The translations under genes were made by a program, and so were the position numbers. Below are positions 12,364 to 21,219 of a stretch of DNA of 64,000 nt, in pieces. This stretch comes from Thalassospira sp. MCCC 1A01428 (GTDB lineage: Bacteria; Pseudomonadota; Alphaproteobacteria; Rhodospirillales; Thalassospiraceae), in contig NZ_JFJZ01000005.1 in the NCBI RefSeq assembly GCF_002115825.1, forward strand, positions 166,631-230,630, in the 5' to 3' direction. The notes under the pieces are model-generated. The model saw only the letters and a program-made list of their open reading frames with translations, did no database searches and was not told where the DNA came from. Within the stretch, counting starts at the first letter, position 1; each line of letters begins with the position of its first letter.

Positions 12364-12825
12364 ATGATAAAAATAGACGCGATTAACCATAAAATCCTGC
12401 GCGCCTTGCAGGCCAATGCCAAGCTAACCAACCTTGCCCTGTCAAAGCTGGTCGGTTTAAGCCCCAGCCCCTGCCTTGACCGGGTTAAGAAGCTGGAAAA
12501 GGAAAAGGTGATCAAGCGGTATCGCGCCGTCATCAATATTGAAAAGCTATGCCCGCATGTGCGCGTTTTTGCCGAAGTAACGCTGGAAGGCAAAGGGGTG
12601 GATGATTATAAAAAATTTGCCAATGCCATTCACGACATTCCCGAAGTTGTCGCCGGATACCGCATTTCCGGCCCGTATGACTATATGCTGTGTCTGGTGT
12701 GTCGCGATGTGCAGCACTACCATTCCCTGTCCGAAGAGATGATTTACGGCAACCTCGGCATTACCAAATTCATCGGCCATGTTGCCCTGGCCCAGACCAA
12801 GGAATTTAAAGGTTTTCCGGTTTAA
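12364..12825 (+). CDS. Lrp/AsnC family transcriptional regulator
   Basis: A 153-residue Lrp-type regulator: N-terminal winged HTH (DAINHKILRALQANAKLTNL, then LSKLVGLSPSPCLDRVKKLE, residues 4-45) and a C-terminal RAM ligand-binding domain with VAGYRISGPYDYMLCL near residues 97-112. I place the start at the ATG at 12364; an in-frame TTG at 12355 would add three residues. It follows the arginine-catabolic genes on the same strand, so a role as amino-acid-responsive regulator of that block is likely but unproven. Such proteins act as oligomers on extended DNA sites. Confidence 0.9.
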   Translation: MIKIDAINHKILRALQANAKLTNLALSKLVGLSPSPCLDRVKKLEKEKVIKRYRAVINIEKLCPHVRVFAEVTLEGKGVDDYKKFANAIHDIPEVVAGYRISGPYDYMLCLVCRDVQHYHSLSEEMIYGNLGITKFIGHVALAQTKEFKGFPV

Positions 12826-13025
12826 TATCCCGAAACAATAATCACCTACCGCATTCAAGCCCTTTAATTGCACAAATTAAAACTGGAATTCGCCACAGAG
12901 ACAACAAATTTACTGTGAATTGTCAAATGGCGCTTGCATCGGGACGCAATCCGTATTACCCGGTTTGTAGTTGTGAAATTAATTCAATAACACTTTAAAT
13001 GTGTTATTTACCGTCAGGAAAGACA

Positions 13026-13931
13026 ATGCAGCCTAATCTGACCCATCTCCGCCAGCTAGAGGCAGAGAGCATTCATATCATTCGCGAAGTGGCGGCATCC
13101 TTTGAGCGCCCGGTGATGCTTTATTCCATCGGCAAGGATTCATCGGTTTTGCTGCATTTGGCGCGCAAGGCCTTTTATCCGGCTCCGCCGCCGTTTCCCC
13201 TGATGCATGTCGATACGACATGGAAGTTTCGCGAAATGATCGAATTTCGCGACAAAGTTGCCAGGGAATATGGCTTCGAGCTGATTGTGCATATCAATGA
13301 AGAAGGCGTGAAACAGGGTGTTGGCCCATTCACCCATGGTTCAAGTGTGCATACAGACGTTATGAAAACCCAGTCGCTTAAACAGGCGCTCAACAAATAC
13401 AAGTTCGATGCAGCCTTTGGCGGTGCACGCCGCGACGAGGAAAAAGCCCGTGCGAAGGAACGCGTATTTTCCTTCCGCACCGAAACCCATCGCTGGGACC
13501 CGAAAAACCAGCGCCCTGAATTGTGGAACATTTATAATTCCCGCATTAACAAGGGCGAAAGCATCCGTGCCTTTCCAATCTCGAACTGGACGGAACTTGA
13601 TATCTGGCAATATATCTATCTTGAACAAATTCCCATCGTTCCGCTGTATTACGCCGCCAAGCGCCCGATTGTTGAACGTGACGGCACGTTGATCATGGTT
13701 GATGATGACCGGATGCCGCTACGCGATGGTGAAGTGCCGGAAATGAAATCCGTCCGGTTCCGTACCCTTGGTTGCTATCCGTTAACCGGAGCCGTTGAAT
13801 CCGAGGCCGCAACCCTGCCCGAGATCATTCAGGAAATGCTGCTGACCCGGTCCAGCGAACGCCAGGGCCGCATGATTGACCATGACGAAGCCGGTTCAAT
13901 GGAAAAGAAAAAGCAGGAAGGCTACTTCTGA
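13026..13931 (+). CDS. cysD: Sulfate adenylyltransferase subunit 2
   Basis: CysD is the small, adenylyl-transferring subunit of ATP sulfurylase, making APS from sulfate and ATP. The 301-residue protein has the PP-loop [17 protein letters not shown] near residue 40 and the conserved [16 protein letters not shown] near 132-147. I choose ATG 13026, preceded by aggaaag, over an upstream ATG at 12999, because family members begin near this point. Its TGA overlaps the cysNC ATG by one base (TGATG). The 200-bp upstream region is A+T-rich and probably holds the promoter; a CysB-like site is possible but not identified. Confidence 0.96.
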   Translation: MQPNLTHLRQLEAESIHIIREVAASFERPVMLYSIGKDSSVLLHLARKAFYPAPPPFPLMHVDTTWKFREMIEFRDKVAREYGFELIVHINEEGVKQGVGPFTHGSSVHTDVMKTQSLKQALNKYKFDAAFGGARRDEEKARAKERVFSFRTETHRWDPKNQRPELWNIYNSRINKGESIRAFPISNWTELDIWQYIYLEQIPIVPLYYAAKRPIVERDGTLIMVDDDRMPLRDGEVPEMKSVRFRTLGCYPLTGAVESEAATLPEIIQEMLLTRSSERQGRMIDHDEAGSMEKKKQEGYF

Positions 13932-15850
13932 TGGCACATAAATCCGACCTGATTGCCGATGATATTCTTGGCTATCTTAAAGCCCAGGAAGAAAAAAGCC
14001 TGTTGCGTTTCATCACCTGCGGCAGCGTTGATGATGGCAAAAGCACCCTGATTGGCCGCCTGTTATGGGATTCAAAACTGATTTTTGAAGACCAGTTGGC
14101 AGCGTTAGAAGTAGATTCCCGCAAGGTTGGCACCCAGAACGGCGAAATTGATTTTGCCTTGCTGCTCGACGGGCTTCAGGCCGAACGCGAACAGGGCATC
14201 ACGATTGACGTTGCCTATCGTTTCTTTTCGACCGACAAGCGAAAATTCATCGTCGCCGACACCCCGGGCCACGAACAATATACCCGCAACATGGCAACCG
14301 GTGCGTCGTCCGCCGATGTCGCTGTGATTTTGATTGATGCGCGCAAAGGCATTTTAACCCAGACCCGCCGCCACAGCTTTATTACCTCTCTTTTGGGTAT
14401 TCGCAATGTGGTACTGGCGGTCAATAAAATGGACCTGGTCGATTATGACCAGGCCACCTTTGACCGTATCGTTGGCGAATATCGGGAATTTGCCCAGCAA
14501 CTGAATTACAAGTCGATCCAGGCTATTCCAATGTCGGCCCTTCGCGGCGATAACATTATCGAACCCAGCCCCAACACCGGCTGGTACGATGGCCCCAGCC
14601 TGCTTGGCCATCTTGAAACGGTTCAGGTTGAACAGGAAGCGATTGAAAAACCGTTCCGCCTGCCCGTTCAATGGGTCAACCGCCCCAACCTCGATTTCCG
14701 CGGTTTCTCGGGCACGGTATCGTCGGGTGTTGTCAAACCGGGTGATAAAATTGTTGTTTCGTCATCGGGCCAAACCAGTACGGTCAAGGAAATCGTGACA
14801 TTTGATGGCAATCTTGACCAAGCCGTTGCCGGGCAAGCCATTACCCTGACGCTGGAAGACGAAATTGACATTTCACGCGGCGATGTTTTGGCATCCAGCG
14901 AAGCCCGCACCGATTATGCCGACCAGTTTGAAGCCAAAATCATCTGGATGCACGAAGACGAAATGCTGCCGGGCCGCCCCTATCTGATCAAGATGGGCGG
15001 GCAACTTTCGGGGGCGCAAATCAGCACCCTGAAATACAAGGTCAATGTTAATACGCTCGAACATGTGGCCGGTAAAACGCTGGAACTAAACGAAGTCGGT
15101 ATTGCCAATATTGCGGCTGACCGTGCGCTGGCGTTTGACCCCTATGACGATAACCGCCATACCGGGCGTTTCATCATCATCGACCGCTATACCAACGCCA
15201 CCGTTGGCGCCGGGATGGTCAACCATTCATTACGCCGCGCGACCAATATCAAGTGGCAGGAAATGGATGTTAACAAACAGGCGCGCGCCACCCAGAAAGG
15301 CCAGAAATCGGCTGTGCTGTGGTTTACCGGTCTGTCGGGTGCGGGCAAATCCACCATCGCCAATCTGGTGGAAAAGAAGCTCAATGCCCTTGGTAAACAT
15401 ACCTACAGCCTTGATGGCGACAATGTGCGTCATGGCTTAAACAAGGACCTTGGCTTTACCGATGCCGACCGGGTGGAAAATATCCGTCGTGTCGGCGAAA
15501 CCGCCAAGCTGTTTGTCGATGCCGGGTTGATCACGCTGGTTTCCTTCATTTCACCGTTCAAAAGCGAACGGCAAATGGCGCGCAGCCTGCTTGAAAATGG
15601 CGAATTTATCGAGGTGTTTATCAATACCCCGCTTGAAGTCTGTGAAGAACGCGATGTAAAGGGCCTTTATAAAAAGGCCCGTGAAGGCAAAATCGCCAAT
15701 TTCACCGGCATTGACAGCCCCTACGAGGCCCCGGAGAACCCGGAAATTACGGTAAACACGTCGGATCAAAGTGCTGAGGACGCCGCCGAAATGGTTGTGA
15801 ACCAGCTTGAAGATCTTGGCATTCTTGCCGCATGGTTCCCGGAAATCTGA
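13931..15850 (+). CDS. cysNC: Bifunctional sulfate adenylyltransferase subunit 1/adenylylsulfate kinase
   Basis: A 639-residue fusion. Residues 1 to about 450 form CysN, the GTPase that drives APS synthesis: P-loop [20 protein letters not shown], and NKMDLVD. Residues about 455-639 form CysC (APS kinase): P-loop GLSGAGKST near 467, [17 protein letters not shown], and [15 protein letters not shown]. The product makes PAPS from APS. CysNC fusions are common in alphaproteobacteria. It is coupled to cysD by a one-base overlap and ends at a strong terminator. Confidence 0.96.
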   Translation: MAHKSDLIADDILGYLKAQEEKSLLRFITCGSVDDGKSTLIGRLLWDSKLIFEDQLAALEVDSRKVGTQNGEIDFALLLDGLQAEREQGITIDVAYRFFSTDKRKFIVADTPGHEQYTRNMATGASSADVAVILIDARKGILTQTRRHSFITSLLGIRNVVLAVNKMDLVDYDQATFDRIVGEYREFAQQLNYKSIQAIPMSALRGDNIIEPSPNTGWYDGPSLLGHLETVQVEQEAIEKPFRLPVQWVNRPNLDFRGFSGTVSSGVVKPGDKIVVSSSGQTSTVKEIVTFDGNLDQAVAGQAITLTLEDEIDISRGDVLASSEARTDYADQFEAKIIWMHEDEMLPGRPYLIKMGGQLSGAQISTLKYKVNVNTLEHVAGKTLELNEVGIANIAADRALAFDPYDDNRHTGRFIIIDRYTNATVGAGMVNHSLRRATNIKWQEMDVNKQARATQKGQKSAVLWFTGLSGAGKSTIANLVEKKLNALGKHTYSLDGDNVRHGLNKDLGFTDADRVENIRRVGETAKLFVDAGLITLVSFISPFKSERQMARSLLENGEFIEVFINTPLEVCEERDVKGLYKKAREGKIANFTGIDSPYEAPENPEITVNTSDQSAEDAAEMVVNQLEDLGILAAWFPEI

Positions 15851-15884
15851 CAATACACACCACCAGACACATCCCGACGCAATC

Positions 15885-15917
15885 ACACCCGGCACATTGT
15901 TGCCGGGTGTTTTTTAT
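15885..15917 (+). terminator. Intrinsic terminator of cysD-cysNC
   Basis: Perfect 10-bp stem acacccggca/tgccgggtgt with a 6-nt loop, followed by ttttttat. Confidence 0.9.
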
Positions 15918-15998
15918 ACATAAGGTCTCAATTGTAATATTTGTGGTTGCACGATAATCTAAGTTCGCCGCAAGCATTTGAAACAAGGAGACAAACAG

Positions 15999-16937
15999 GT
16001 GGTAACAGGTCGCAGTATCCGTCTCTTCCTTGTTGATGGAACGCCGAACGGCATACTAACCGCCGAAATCATGAACTGGACAGGACATGTATTATCTGCC
16101 CCCAGAACACGATTGCCTGATTTCGTAAAACGCGCTGAAACAGGACGAACAGGCATTTATTTTCTCACGGGTCCGGATGAAATATCCCCAAATAAAAACC
16201 GCGTCTATGTTGGGGAAAGTGACAATGTCGCAAACCGCCTGATCACTCATAACAACGATCCTCGCAAAGCATTTTGGGACAAAGCCTGTGTGATTTCCAG
16301 CAAAGACCAAAACCTGACCAAAGCTCACGTACGCTATCTGGAAAGCAGACTGATTAACATCATACAAAATGCCGGACGCGCAATACTCGACAACAATACC
16401 GCCCCCGAATACGGGTATCTTCCCGAATCTGATTTGGCCGACATGGAATTCTTCATCGAACAAATCCGAATTGTTCTGCCTGTATTAGGCCTCGATTTTC
16501 TGCGTGACAAAACCAAAAGCGAAGCACCAAAGCCAGAATCATCTTCTGACACTTTAATGACCTATGTGAACGATGCTGTGCCAACTTTTGTCCTTCGCAG
16601 CAAAAAACACGATCTTGAAGCAACAGCACAACAAATCAACGGCGATTTTGTTGTGCTGGCAGGCTCAGATGCGAGGTTTACATGGGAAGGCGTTAAAGGA
16701 GGATACGAAGCCCTGCACGATCAACTCGTCGCCGATAAAATCCTTGTCAACAACGGAGAGAACCGCCGCATTTTTGCCGAGGATTATAGTTTCAGCAGCC
16801 CCAGTGCCGCTTCCAATGTTATTTTAGGGCGCTCAGACAATGGGCGAATTTCCTGGCGAATAAAGCCGACAGGAGAAACCTATGCCGACTGGCAAAATTC
16901 TCAAATCGAGCATTCCATGATTAATGCCGAAACTTAA
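15999..16937 (+). CDS. GIY-YIG nuclease family protein with C-terminal DUF4357
   Basis: A 312-residue protein. The start is taken as GTG 15999 because aaggag (15985-15990) lies 8 bases upstream; an in-frame TTG at 15978 would put that ribosome site inside the gene. The region TGIYFLTGPDE...NRVYVGESDNVANRL (about residues 46-77) is a GIY-YIG-type nuclease core, followed by a YLESRLI helix. The C-terminus (DARFTWEGVKGGYEALHDQL, EDYSFSSPSAASNVILGRS) is a typical DUF4357. Such proteins occur scattered among accessory genes and often near defence loci, but no partner nuclease or methylase is beside it here. It is a single gene after the cys terminator. Function is unknown beyond likely nucleic acid handling. 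Confidence 0.8.
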   Translation: MVTGRSIRLFLVDGTPNGILTAEIMNWTGHVLSAPRTRLPDFVKRAETGRTGIYFLTGPDEISPNKNRVYVGESDNVANRLITHNNDPRKAFWDKACVISSKDQNLTKAHVRYLESRLINIIQNAGRAILDNNTAPEYGYLPESDLADMEFFIEQIRIVLPVLGLDFLRDKTKSEAPKPESSSDTLMTYVNDAVPTFVLRSKKHDLEATAQQINGDFVVLAGSDARFTWEGVKGGYEALHDQLVADKILVNNGENRRIFAEDYSFSSPSAASNVILGRSDNGRISWRIKPTGETYADWQNSQIEHSMINAET

Positions 16938-17005
16938 CGGATGGCACAGAAGAAGGTCATGCATATTAACAGAACAGGCATGTCACCAAAGTGGCCTGCT
17001 GCCGA

Positions 17006-17908
17006 TTAAACCTGTGCTTTAGATTTTTTACCAATCTCAAGTGCGATATCGAGCAAGGGCTGACAGCGCGAAATATCAAAGCGCAGGTTGGTATCACGGG
17101 CATTGGCAAAAATCGCCCGCAAATCGTTATCGCCAACCGGTTCAACAAGGGCGCCAAAATTTTCCTGTAAAAACACCTGATATTTTTCGGGTAACAGCTG
17201 CTGCCGGTTTTTACGATTAAGCAGATAGAGTTCTGACAGCTTAAAGTTCTGTTCCATATTGCGATATAAAAGGGTTTGATAATTGGCGTGCATTTCAAGC
17301 TCGCCGTACCGGTTTACAAACAGAATCGGAAACATCACCGACAGTTCCGGCAGGCAACGATTGGCATAAACCTGCCCGCCCCAGTATTTTTCCGCCAGTT
17401 TGCCATACATGTTATAATCGCGGATGCCATAAAACCCCGATTTCGCCCAAGGCAAAATCTCGATCTGGGGCTTGCTGGGATTAACCGTATCATTGGCAAC
17501 ATCAACATACAGGTTACCCATCTGAAAGGCATTCTGGAAATAGTTGTTGCGCAAATTGCCCCACACTCGTTTGGCAATGCCGCCATTGGCGCAAAAATCA
17601 TGCAGGGCTTTCATCGCCGGTGTAGTCGGGTTTTGCATCTGATTTTGCAACATGTCGCGCACACCTTTGGTAATCTCAAGACAATATCCCTTGGGATAAG
17701 TGCGGCGCGGATTATTGCGGACTTCAGCCGAATTTTTATAACTATTATCAAAAGCCGTGCGCATTTGCTGAAGATCGGCCCTTAATGCGTCGATATGTGG
17801 TGCCAGATAGGTTTTGGAAAGCTTGTTCTGGCGAAAATTGATCTCCACCGGGGCTTCCTCGCCCGCACGGGCCGCAATTTGTTCAAGGGTCAGTTCCTGC
17901 GCGCCCAT
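17006..17908 (-). CDS. Conserved-looking protein of unknown function
   Basis: A 300-residue soluble protein that I do not recognise. The start MGAQELTLEQ is chosen because aaggtagg lies just upstream on the minus strand; a longer frame reaches 17959. It has no signal peptide or membrane segment, many aromatic and Asn/Gln residues in the middle (FYGIRDYNMYGKLAEKYWGG, residues about 165-184), and a basic LLNRKNRQQLLPEKY segment near 237. Base use is coding-like. It faces the GIY-YIG gene tail-to-tail across 68 bp with no strong terminator. Confidence 0.65.
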   Translation of the reverse strand: MGAQELTLEQIAARAGEEAPVEINFRQNKLSKTYLAPHIDALRADLQQMRTAFDNSYKNSAEVRNNPRRTYPKGYCLEITKGVRDMLQNQMQNPTTPAMKALHDFCANGGIAKRVWGNLRNNYFQNAFQMGNLYVDVANDTVNPSKPQIEILPWAKSGFYGIRDYNMYGKLAEKYWGGQVYANRCLPELSVMFPILFVNRYGELEMHANYQTLLYRNMEQNFKLSELYLLNRKNRQQLLPEKYQVFLQENFGALVEPVGDNDLRAIFANARDTNLRFDISRCQPLLDIALEIGKKSKAQV

Positions 17909-18424
17909 CAAGCCTACCTTTTTTCTGTTTGCCGTTTCTGCACGCACCATACACAGCATTTAACGTGTCGGCATGCCTAAAAATACAGCAGGCCAGTTTG
18001 ACCGATTTTGAATGCGGGATATCACAACAGAACCAAAGGTTTCATTGCCAAACCAGTTCACGCGCAGACGATACAGCATGACGCAAAAAATTCATCAAGC
18101 CTGAAAATCGCGGTTTCCCGCGTGAAATGGGTCATAGTAACGCATCTGCCCAATGTTGTTTTATCAGGTTTTCCATTGCATCAACCCGCCATAAGCCCCA
18201 TGTTCTATCCAAGCCTTTTGGACAGGGTCCATAACTGCAAATTCAGGATCGCGAACAGAAAATTTTAAATATAGCTGTTTGCCTTATACGGGCGTTTCGT
18301 CGCCCACTCACCGTTGCAATGTATGTTGCATTAACCGGTGCTGATGAATTGCAAAGGCCGGTATCAGAACCGGGGTTTACCATTACCCCAAACCTTCCCT
18401 GAACGGTAAAACTGGAACGCAAAT
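17909..18424. other. Intergenic region, no gene seen
   Basis: About 515 bp between the divergent unknown gene and the desaturase gene. Short frames lack family resemblance and ribosome sites. An A+T-rich stretch near 18255-18285 is a plausible promoter zone for the desaturase. Nothing else is supported. Confidence 0.5.
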
Positions 18425-19603
18425 ATGCCTGTGACGACCACCGCCCCGGCACCCGACGCACCAAACCATCATGATGATATTATTTACCCGTCATTGATCC
18501 CCTTTACACTGGTGCATCTGGCGTGTTTTGCCGCCATCTGGACGGGCATTACCTGGCAGGCCGCCATTTTGGGGCTGGTCTTATATGTCGTTCGCATGTT
18601 TGGCGTTACGGGTGGGTATCATCGCTATTTTTCACACCGCGCCTTTTCAACCAATCGGGTGTTTCAGTTTGTTCTGGCCGTTCTGGCACAAAGCAGTGCG
18701 CAAAAAAGCGTTTTGTGGTGGGCGGCAAAACACCGCCATCACCACAAATATTCCGATACCGTCGATGATGTGCATTCCCCGCGCCATCGCGGCTTTATCT
18801 ATAGTCATGTTGGCTGGATCTTTGCCCGCAAACACGACAATGCAGATCTTTCGGCGGTAGGCGATTTAACCCGTTATCGCGAATTGATGTGGCTGCATAA
18901 ATTTGAAACGGCCCCGGCGATTATTCTGGCGGTTGCCTGTTTCCTGATTGCTGGCTGGTCCGGTCTTGTGGTTGGTTTTTTCTGGAGCACGGTTGCCTGT
19001 TACCATGGCACATTCGGCATTAATTCGCTGGCCCATGTAAGCGGGCGCAAACGTTATGTGACGGGCGATGATTCCCGCAATAACTGGATTTTGGCGATTT
19101 TCACCCTGGGCGAAGGCTGGCACAATAACCATCACGCCTATCAAAGCAGTGCGCGCCAGGGTTTTCGCTGGTGGGAATATGATCCGACCTATTATGCGCT
19201 GTGTGTTTTGTCGTGGGTTGGGCTGGTTTACGATTTAAAACAACCGCCCAAACAGGTTTTGCGCAATGAACAGCGTCTTGGCACCAAGGTCATTAACCGT
19301 GCCGCCGAACAGCTGGCCGCACATTTTGATTCGGACCGCATCGCCAAGGCGATTAGCGCCACCTTGCACGGGCCCGAACTGCAAAACCTGCAACAGGCGC
19401 TGGCCAATGCCCGCAACCGTACCAGTGATGCACTGGACGGGTTCCATTTGCCGCACCTGCCCAGCCGCGATGAATTTATGGCAACCGCCCGGCAAATGTT
19501 TGCCAAAACCAAATCGCTGGACGACATTATTGACCGTGCCTACGATTATTTTCTGGCATCAGTCGGTAACCGCCTGGCTGTGGCTCCTGTCCCGGCGACA
19601 TAA
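18425..19603 (+). CDS. Acyl-CoA (delta-9 type) fatty acid desaturase
   Basis: An integral membrane di-iron desaturase that introduces a cis double bond in fatty acyl chains, adjusting membrane fluidity. The 392-residue protein has the three histidine boxes: H66-RYFS-H71, H103-R-H-H-H107, and HNNHH in GEGWHNNHHAY near residue 235. Hydrophobic pairs lie at about 25-60 and 155-190. The C-terminal 90 residues after the desaturase core (NRAAEQLAAHFDSDRIA onward) form a charged helical extension. It is monocistronic, ended by a strong hairpin. Confidence 0.92.
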   Translation: MPVTTTAPAPDAPNHHDDIIYPSLIPFTLVHLACFAAIWTGITWQAAILGLVLYVVRMFGVTGGYHRYFSHRAFSTNRVFQFVLAVLAQSSAQKSVLWWAAKHRHHHKYSDTVDDVHSPRHRGFIYSHVGWIFARKHDNADLSAVGDLTRYRELMWLHKFETAPAIILAVACFLIAGWSGLVVGFFWSTVACYHGTFGINSLAHVSGRKRYVTGDDSRNNWILAIFTLGEGWHNNHHAYQSSARQGFRWWEYDPTYYALCVLSWVGLVYDLKQPPKQVLRNEQRLGTKVINRAAEQLAAHFDSDRIAKAISATLHGPELQNLQQALANARNRTSDALDGFHLPHLPSRDEFMATARQMFAKTKSLDDIIDRAYDYFLASVGNRLAVAPVPAT

Positions 19604-19652
19604 CCCGACACATAGCCTGCTGCAGCGGCAATATCGGGTAACACCCTCACAA

Positions 19653-19690
19653 ACAATCCCCGGCGCAATACCGTGCCGGGGATTGTTTGT
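19653..19690. terminator. Terminator between convergent desaturase and aminotransferase genes
   Basis: Perfect 12-bp stem acaatccccggc/gccggggattgt with a 10-nt loop, followed by ttgttt. Confidence 0.85.
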
Positions 19691-19752
19691 TTGCCCACTC
19701 TAAACCCGATACGCAGCGCACCGCGCGCATAGATATATGAGGCGCGACAAAA

Positions 19753-20958
19753 TCAGCTTCGCACCAAAAATCGTTCCAACCCATCCATTGCCCGATGAAT
19801 CCGTTCTTCCGACACGGCATAGCAGGCGCGAATATAACCAGCCCCTTCCGGGCCAAATGCCTCGCCCGGGGCCAACCCAATGCCTTCGTCAAGCAACAGG
19901 TTTTTGGCAAATACCAAAGTATCAGAAACACCATCGACCTTAAAAAAGGCGTAAAACGCCGCCTCTGCCTCGGGCAGTATAATACGCGGCATGCTGGATA
20001 ATCGTTCGACCAGCACATCGCGCGACCGGGCATAACGATTACGCGATGACACCACAAAATCCTCGCCATCGCGCAGCGCAACAATACCCGCCTGCTGAAT
20101 AAACCCGGCCGGGCACGACACATTAAATTCCATCAGCTTTTCAAGCTCGCCGGTAATGGCAGCGGGGGCTGTAATCCAGCCCAGCCGCCAGCCCGTCATC
20201 GCCCAGGCCTTGGAAAAACTGTTAATCACCATGATGCGGCTGTTTTCCGTCATAAACGGTACAAAGGATGGCGCATGGTTTTGCCCGTTATACACCAGCC
20301 GGGCATATACCTCGTCGGCGATAATCCATATGCCGTGTTTGTCGGCAAATTCCACCAGCCGCGCCTGATCATCGGCGGGCATCATCCAGCCGGTCGGGTT
20401 GTTGGGCGTATTAAGCAAGATCACCTTTGTATTCGCCCCACACGCAGCAAACAATGCATCCAGATCAAGCTGCCACCCACCCTTTTCACCATCGGCCCGT
20501 AAGGGCACCGTTCTAACATCAGCCCCCAAAACCCGGGGAATGGCAACAATGTTGGGCCAAATCGGGGCCGTGGTCACCAGATGGTCACCCGCCCCCAAAA
20601 CTGCCTGCAATGTCACCATAATGGCGTTCAGGCCCGATACGGTGACAATCACGTTATCCGGGCCTAACATGGTTTGATACAGGCCGTTCATATAGCCCGC
20701 CAGGGCGTCGCGCAGCGGCGCAATTCCGGCATTGGGCTGATAAAATGTGTCGCCCGCCGCCAGCGCATCCATTGCAGCCTGGCGAATAAACTCAGGTGTT
20801 GGCTGATCGGGTTCACCAAACCATAACGGCACCACATTTTCCCGGCCCATACCCAAATGCGCAACTTCGCGAATTTGCGATGGGGTAATATCACGCACCA
20901 CCTGGCGAATGCCTTGATGAACGAAAGGGTTACGGGTGGCAAAGTTGGCGTTGCTCAT
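19753..20958 (-). CDS. Class I/II pyridoxal phosphate aminotransferase
   Basis: A 401-residue AspC-family aminotransferase. Landmarks: VPLWFGEPDQPTPEFIRQAA at 43-62, LLNTPNNPTGWM at 181-192, ADEVYARLVY at 214-223, and SFSKAWAMTGWRLGW with lysine 250 as the PLP residue. I start it at MSNANFATRN (20958) because the 20-residue upstream extension in the same frame is not family-like. Substrate cannot be fixed from sequence. It is divergent from the SulP gene with 260 bp between them. Confidence 0.88.
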   Translation of the reverse strand: MSNANFATRNPFVHQGIRQVVRDITPSQIREVAHLGMGRENVVPLWFGEPDQPTPEFIRQAAMDALAAGDTFYQPNAGIAPLRDALAGYMNGLYQTMLGPDNVIVTVSGLNAIMVTLQAVLGAGDHLVTTAPIWPNIVAIPRVLGADVRTVPLRADGEKGGWQLDLDALFAACGANTKVILLNTPNNPTGWMMPADDQARLVEFADKHGIWIIADEVYARLVYNGQNHAPSFVPFMTENSRIMVINSFSKAWAMTGWRLGWITAPAAITGELEKLMEFNVSCPAGFIQQAGIVALRDGEDFVVSSRNRYARSRDVLVERLSSMPRIILPEAEAAFYAFFKVDGVSDTLVFAKNLLLDEGIGLAPGEAFGPEGAGYIRACYAVSEERIHRAMDGLERFLVRS

Positions 20959-21134
20959 GTCGGTATATCCATTCGTCAAAACAATCTTCCAGGCAATTTC
21001 AGCGCGAAAAAATGCCACACGTCAACAACCGTCCTTATGAAATTAATAAAAATGCATAAGCGAGAATTTTCATCAAAAGCAACATCTGGCCACATCCATG
21101 CCAATTGCACATGGGTTCTTTGTTACACCGATGA

Positions 21135-21170
21135 TTGACATTTTAAATGCGGTAGAACGATAATCTACCA
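21135..21170 (+). promoter_or_regulatory. Probable sigma70-type promoter of the SulP gene with overlapping dyad
   Basis: TTGACA (21135-21140), 18-bp spacer, GATAAT (21159-21164). A dyad ggtaga-7-tctacc (21151-21169) covers the -10 and is placed where a repressor would act. It lies about 50 bp before the ATG at 21220. Confidence 0.6.
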
Positions 21171-21219
21171 CACTATTTTTAGTGGACAAACCCACCCCTG
21201 CAAGATCGGACCTTTTCCC

